DNA of 64,000 bases from Phycisphaeraceae bacterium (GTDB taxonomy: Bacteria > Planctomycetota > Phycisphaerae > Phycisphaerales > UBA1924), in the NCBI GenBank assembly GCA_019636625.1, contig JAHBXE010000001.1:434001-498000 (forward strand), given 5' to 3'. Shown here one piece after another: positions 62,086 to 64,000 of the stretch (within the stretch, counting starts at the first letter, position 1; the number at the start of each line of letters is the position of its first letter). The notes under the pieces are model-generated. The model had not been told where the DNA came from. It did not search any database and saw nothing but the letters and a program-made list of their open reading frames with translations. A program made the position numbers and the translations under genes.

Positions 62086-62598
62086 TCATCGTTCGGATTG
62101 TTCAACGCGCCACACCATCTCCCCGCCGGTGCAATCAATGTGTACGGCGAAAAATCCGGGGCGGCCGCTCGGGCCGGGGGCTTCATGCTGGCGAACGAGG
62201 GGCCAGATGATCCGACGGTCGGTGTCGGGCAGAGGGAGGGAGTCGACCTGGGATGGGGTGAACCAATCCAGGCGGCCTTCGCGCATATCCCGGGGCTCGA
62301 CCCAGACTGGGCCGAGCACCTTGTAGTAGAAGAGCAGCCAGTGTCCCTTGCCCTCGTAGCCCGACTCGCTGATCAGGCCGAGCAGATGAAGGCGATCAAT
62401 GGGGACTTCAAGCCCGGCCTCTTCGAGAATCTCCCGTTGAGCGCAGTGAGCGGGGGATTCGCCCGTGGTCATGTCGAGCTTTCCACCAATCGGCGAGCAG
62501 AGCCCCTTGTTGGGCTCCTTCAAACGGTGCAGCAGAAGGATTCGGCCGTCCTTGTCGCGAAGGTCGCACAGGCAGGCGAGCTTGTAGGGCAGGGTCAT
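62086..62598 (-). CDS. Nudix hydrolase
   Basis: A 170-residue Nudix protein. The box is complete: GGKLDMTTGESPAHCAQREI then LEEAGLEV (G-x5-E-x7-REUxEExGU). KLACLCDLRDKDGRILLLHR precedes it, as in MutT/YjhB relatives, and LISESGYEGKGHWLLFYY follows. It splits a nucleoside-diphosphate-linked compound; substrate unknown. ATG 62598 was chosen; the frame upstream to 62808 has no similarity and overlaps the divergent murC start. Confidence 0.9.
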   Translation of the reverse strand: MTLPYKLACLCDLRDKDGRILLLHRLKEPNKGLCSPIGGKLDMTTGESPAHCAQREILEEAGLEVPIDRLHLLGLISESGYEGKGHWLLFYYKVLGPVWVEPRDMREGRLDWFTPSQVDSLPLPDTDRRIIWPLVRQHEAPGPSGRPGFFAVHIDCTGGEMVWRVEQSER

Positions 62599-62775
62599 TC
62601 GGAGGGGAGGATAGCGCTGAGTCAGTTGACAGCAATCGACAGGCAGGTCCCAATCGCCGGTCCGAATCACAAGCGGGGGGAACTTGCGCGATGAAAGAGG
62701 CGGTGTCGCGCCGGCCGGGTGACTCGTGCCATTGGGTGCTGTGGCAAACGAGCGCTGCCGTCCGATACCCTGTCC

Positions 62776-64000
62776 ATGGTGAGCAGTGGGATACACGTGA
62801 AGGAACACACCGCGTTCGATGTCGCAGGGAAGCGGGTCTACATGGTCGGCATCGGCGGCTGTGGCATGGCCGGGCTGGCCCGGATGCTCAAGGCCCGAGG
62901 GGCGGTTGTTTCAGGCTCTGATCTGAACCCCTCCGAGGCAACGGACCAGCTCGAGCGCGAGGGGATAGCGGTCGGGTTTGATCAGTCCCGGTCATGGCTC
63001 CCGGGCCATGAAGAAGGCGGGTGCGATCTGGTCGTCGCTTCGGCGGCGATCAAGCCGGATCATCCCCAAATGCTGGAGGCCGAGCGTCGCGGCATTCCCA
63101 CGATGTGGTACGCCGAGGCGTTGGGAAGGTGCATGCTTGGGCGGACGGCGATCTCCGTCGCGGGAACGCATGGGAAGTCCACAACGACGGCGATGCTTGG
63201 GGCCGTACTCGTGGATGCGGGGCTCGATCCCACCGTGATTGTCGGGGCGACCTGTGCGCAGCTTGAGCATGGGTGCCTGGGGCCGCGCGGCAAGCCGGTC
63301 GGCTTCCGGCTTGGCTCGGAGTCCATCGCGTCCGGGCGGTTCAAGGGCAGGCCGGGGCTGCTGGTGGCCGAGTCTTGCGAGTTCAACCGTTCGTTTCACA
63401 ACTACCGCCCCACGATCGCGTCGATCTCAGCCGTCGAGGCGGACCATCTGGATGTCTTCGGGTCGCTCGATGAGGTGGTGAAGGCGTTTCACGAGTTTGC
63501 CAAGCTGATCGCGCCGGAGGATCAAGGCGGTCGCCTGCTGATCGCGCAGGACAACACGCAGCGGACGGTCGTGACGGCGGGCCTGTCGTGCAAGGTGGAA
63601 ACAATCGGTTTCCGTCCTGATGCGGACTGGGTCGTTTCGTTCGATCCCGAGTCAAGACGGGCCACGCTCAGTTACGAAGGAAAGCAAGTCGTTGAATGGA
63701 TGGTTCGCCTGCCCGGTGTTCACAACGCGATGAACGGGGCGACGGCGGCGGCGCTGGCGCTGATGGCCGGCGCTGATGCCGAGGCGGTGGGCGTGTCGCT
63801 GTCCGCGTTCCGCGGGATCGATCGGCGGACTCAGTATCTGGGCGAGCGGCGGTTGCCCGGCGGGGGTTCTGTCCGTGTGTACGACGATTACGGGCACCAC
63901 CCGACGGAGGTCTGGTCAACCTTGAAAGCCATGCAGGAGTTTGAGCGGCCGCGGGATCGCGGTGGGAGGCTCATCTGCGTCTTTCAGCCGCACCAGCATT
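62776..64000 (+). CDS. murC: UDP-N-acetylmuramate-L-alanine ligase, 3'-truncated by window edge
   Basis: 408 codons of a Mur ligase adding L-alanine to UDP-MurNAc in peptidoglycan synthesis. Evidence: Rossmann start YMVGIGGCGMAGLARML, VASAAIKPDHP, ATP loop VAGTHGKSTTTAML, VAESCEFNRSFHNYRP with the following VEADHLD, the LPGVHNAMNGATAAAL block and YDDYGHHPTEV leading into domain 3 (CVFQPHQH). The frame is open at the window end. ATG 62776 was chosen; GTG 62800 is also possible. It is divergent from the Nudix gene. Confidence 0.95.
   Translation, partial: MVSSGIHVKEHTAFDVAGKRVYMVGIGGCGMAGLARMLKARGAVVSGSDLNPSEATDQLEREGIAVGFDQSRSWLPGHEEGGCDLVVASAAIKPDHPQMLEAERRGIPTMWYAEALGRCMLGRTAISVAGTHGKSTTTAMLGAVLVDAGLDPTVIVGATCAQLEHGCLGPRGKPVGFRLGSESIASGRFKGRPGLLVAESCEFNRSFHNYRPTIASISAVEADHLDVFGSLDEVVKAFHEFAKLIAPEDQGGRLLIAQDNTQRTVVTAGLSCKVETIGFRPDADWVVSFDPESRRATLSYEGKQVVEWMVRLPGVHNAMNGATAAALALMAGADAEAVGVSLSAFRGIDRRTQYLGERRLPGGGSVRVYDDYGHHPTEVWSTLKAMQEFERPRDRGGRLICVFQPHQH

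Overview
The window is GC-rich chromosomal DNA from a Gram-negative-type bacterium, most likely a member of the Planctomycetota close to Phycisphaerae. This placement is inferred from gene content. The supporting genes are a fibro-slime domain protein, a FloA-type flotillin with two NfeD partners, a futalosine-route menaquinone gene (mqnD), an EIIA-Ntr protein, a CT398-type zinc-ribbon protein, DUF2934 and DUF3467 proteins and many secreted proteins of unknown role. Outer-membrane biogenesis lipoproteins (LptE-, BamD- and BamE-like) and an RND pump show a double-membrane envelope. MurI and a 3'-truncated MurC show peptidoglycan synthesis. Genes are tightly packed on both strands, with many 4-base stop/start overlaps, and only some starts have a Shine-Dalgarno sequence. 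I found no tRNA, rRNA, CRISPR array or prophage.

Layout. 1-2.8 kb: 5' end of a GspE/PilB-type ATPase, two small proteins and citrate synthase. 2.87-3.82 kb: a REP-associated tyrosine transposase (RAYT) flanked by palindromes that look like its own REP elements. 3.9-9.7 kb: two coupled M14 carboxypeptidase paralogues, the first lacking all recognisable catalytic residues, then a GT-C membrane protein. 9.8-13.8 kb: two lipoproteins, a PlsC acyltransferase, SucC and a small LigD_N-like protein. 13.9-16.7 kb: an ArsR-methyltransferase fusion with a palindromic operator, followed by ahcY and a terminator. 16.8-20 kb: SppA, a GT2 glycosyltransferase and a DUF3467 protein. 20.1-25.2 kb: a MarR regulator divergent from an RND adaptor/pump pair. 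25.2-30.5 kb: nadK-dxs, ispA, murI and ptsN.

30.6-41.3 kb is a long minus-strand run: rpsD, a PpiD/SurA-like protein, a Tat-exported SDR, BamD-like and LptE-like proteins, FtsH, a fibro-slime protein, CdsA, the zinc-ribbon protein and PtsN. 41.4-45.7 kb holds a DUF255 thioredoxin-domain protein, an unknown partner and an FRG-domain gene with an apparently leaderless promoter. 46-51.4 kb: atpC away from any ATP synthase operon, smpB, an OGT-like TPR glycosyltransferase, an FAH-family protein and mqnD. 51.5-58.4 kb: a secreted helical protein, purF, a HAD hydrolase, YceH, a TlpA-like thioredoxin, a TonB-like protein and a BamE-like lipoprotein. 58.4-64 kb: the NfeD-long/NfeD-short/FloA operon, a Nudix hydrolase and murC.

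The strongest leads are the RAYT with covarying palindromes, the self-contained SAH-cycle regulatory unit at ahcY, the active/inactive M14 pair, and the lone FRG gene. No wholly new multi-gene system is evident. All calls come from reading the sequence and recognising motifs; no database search was run.
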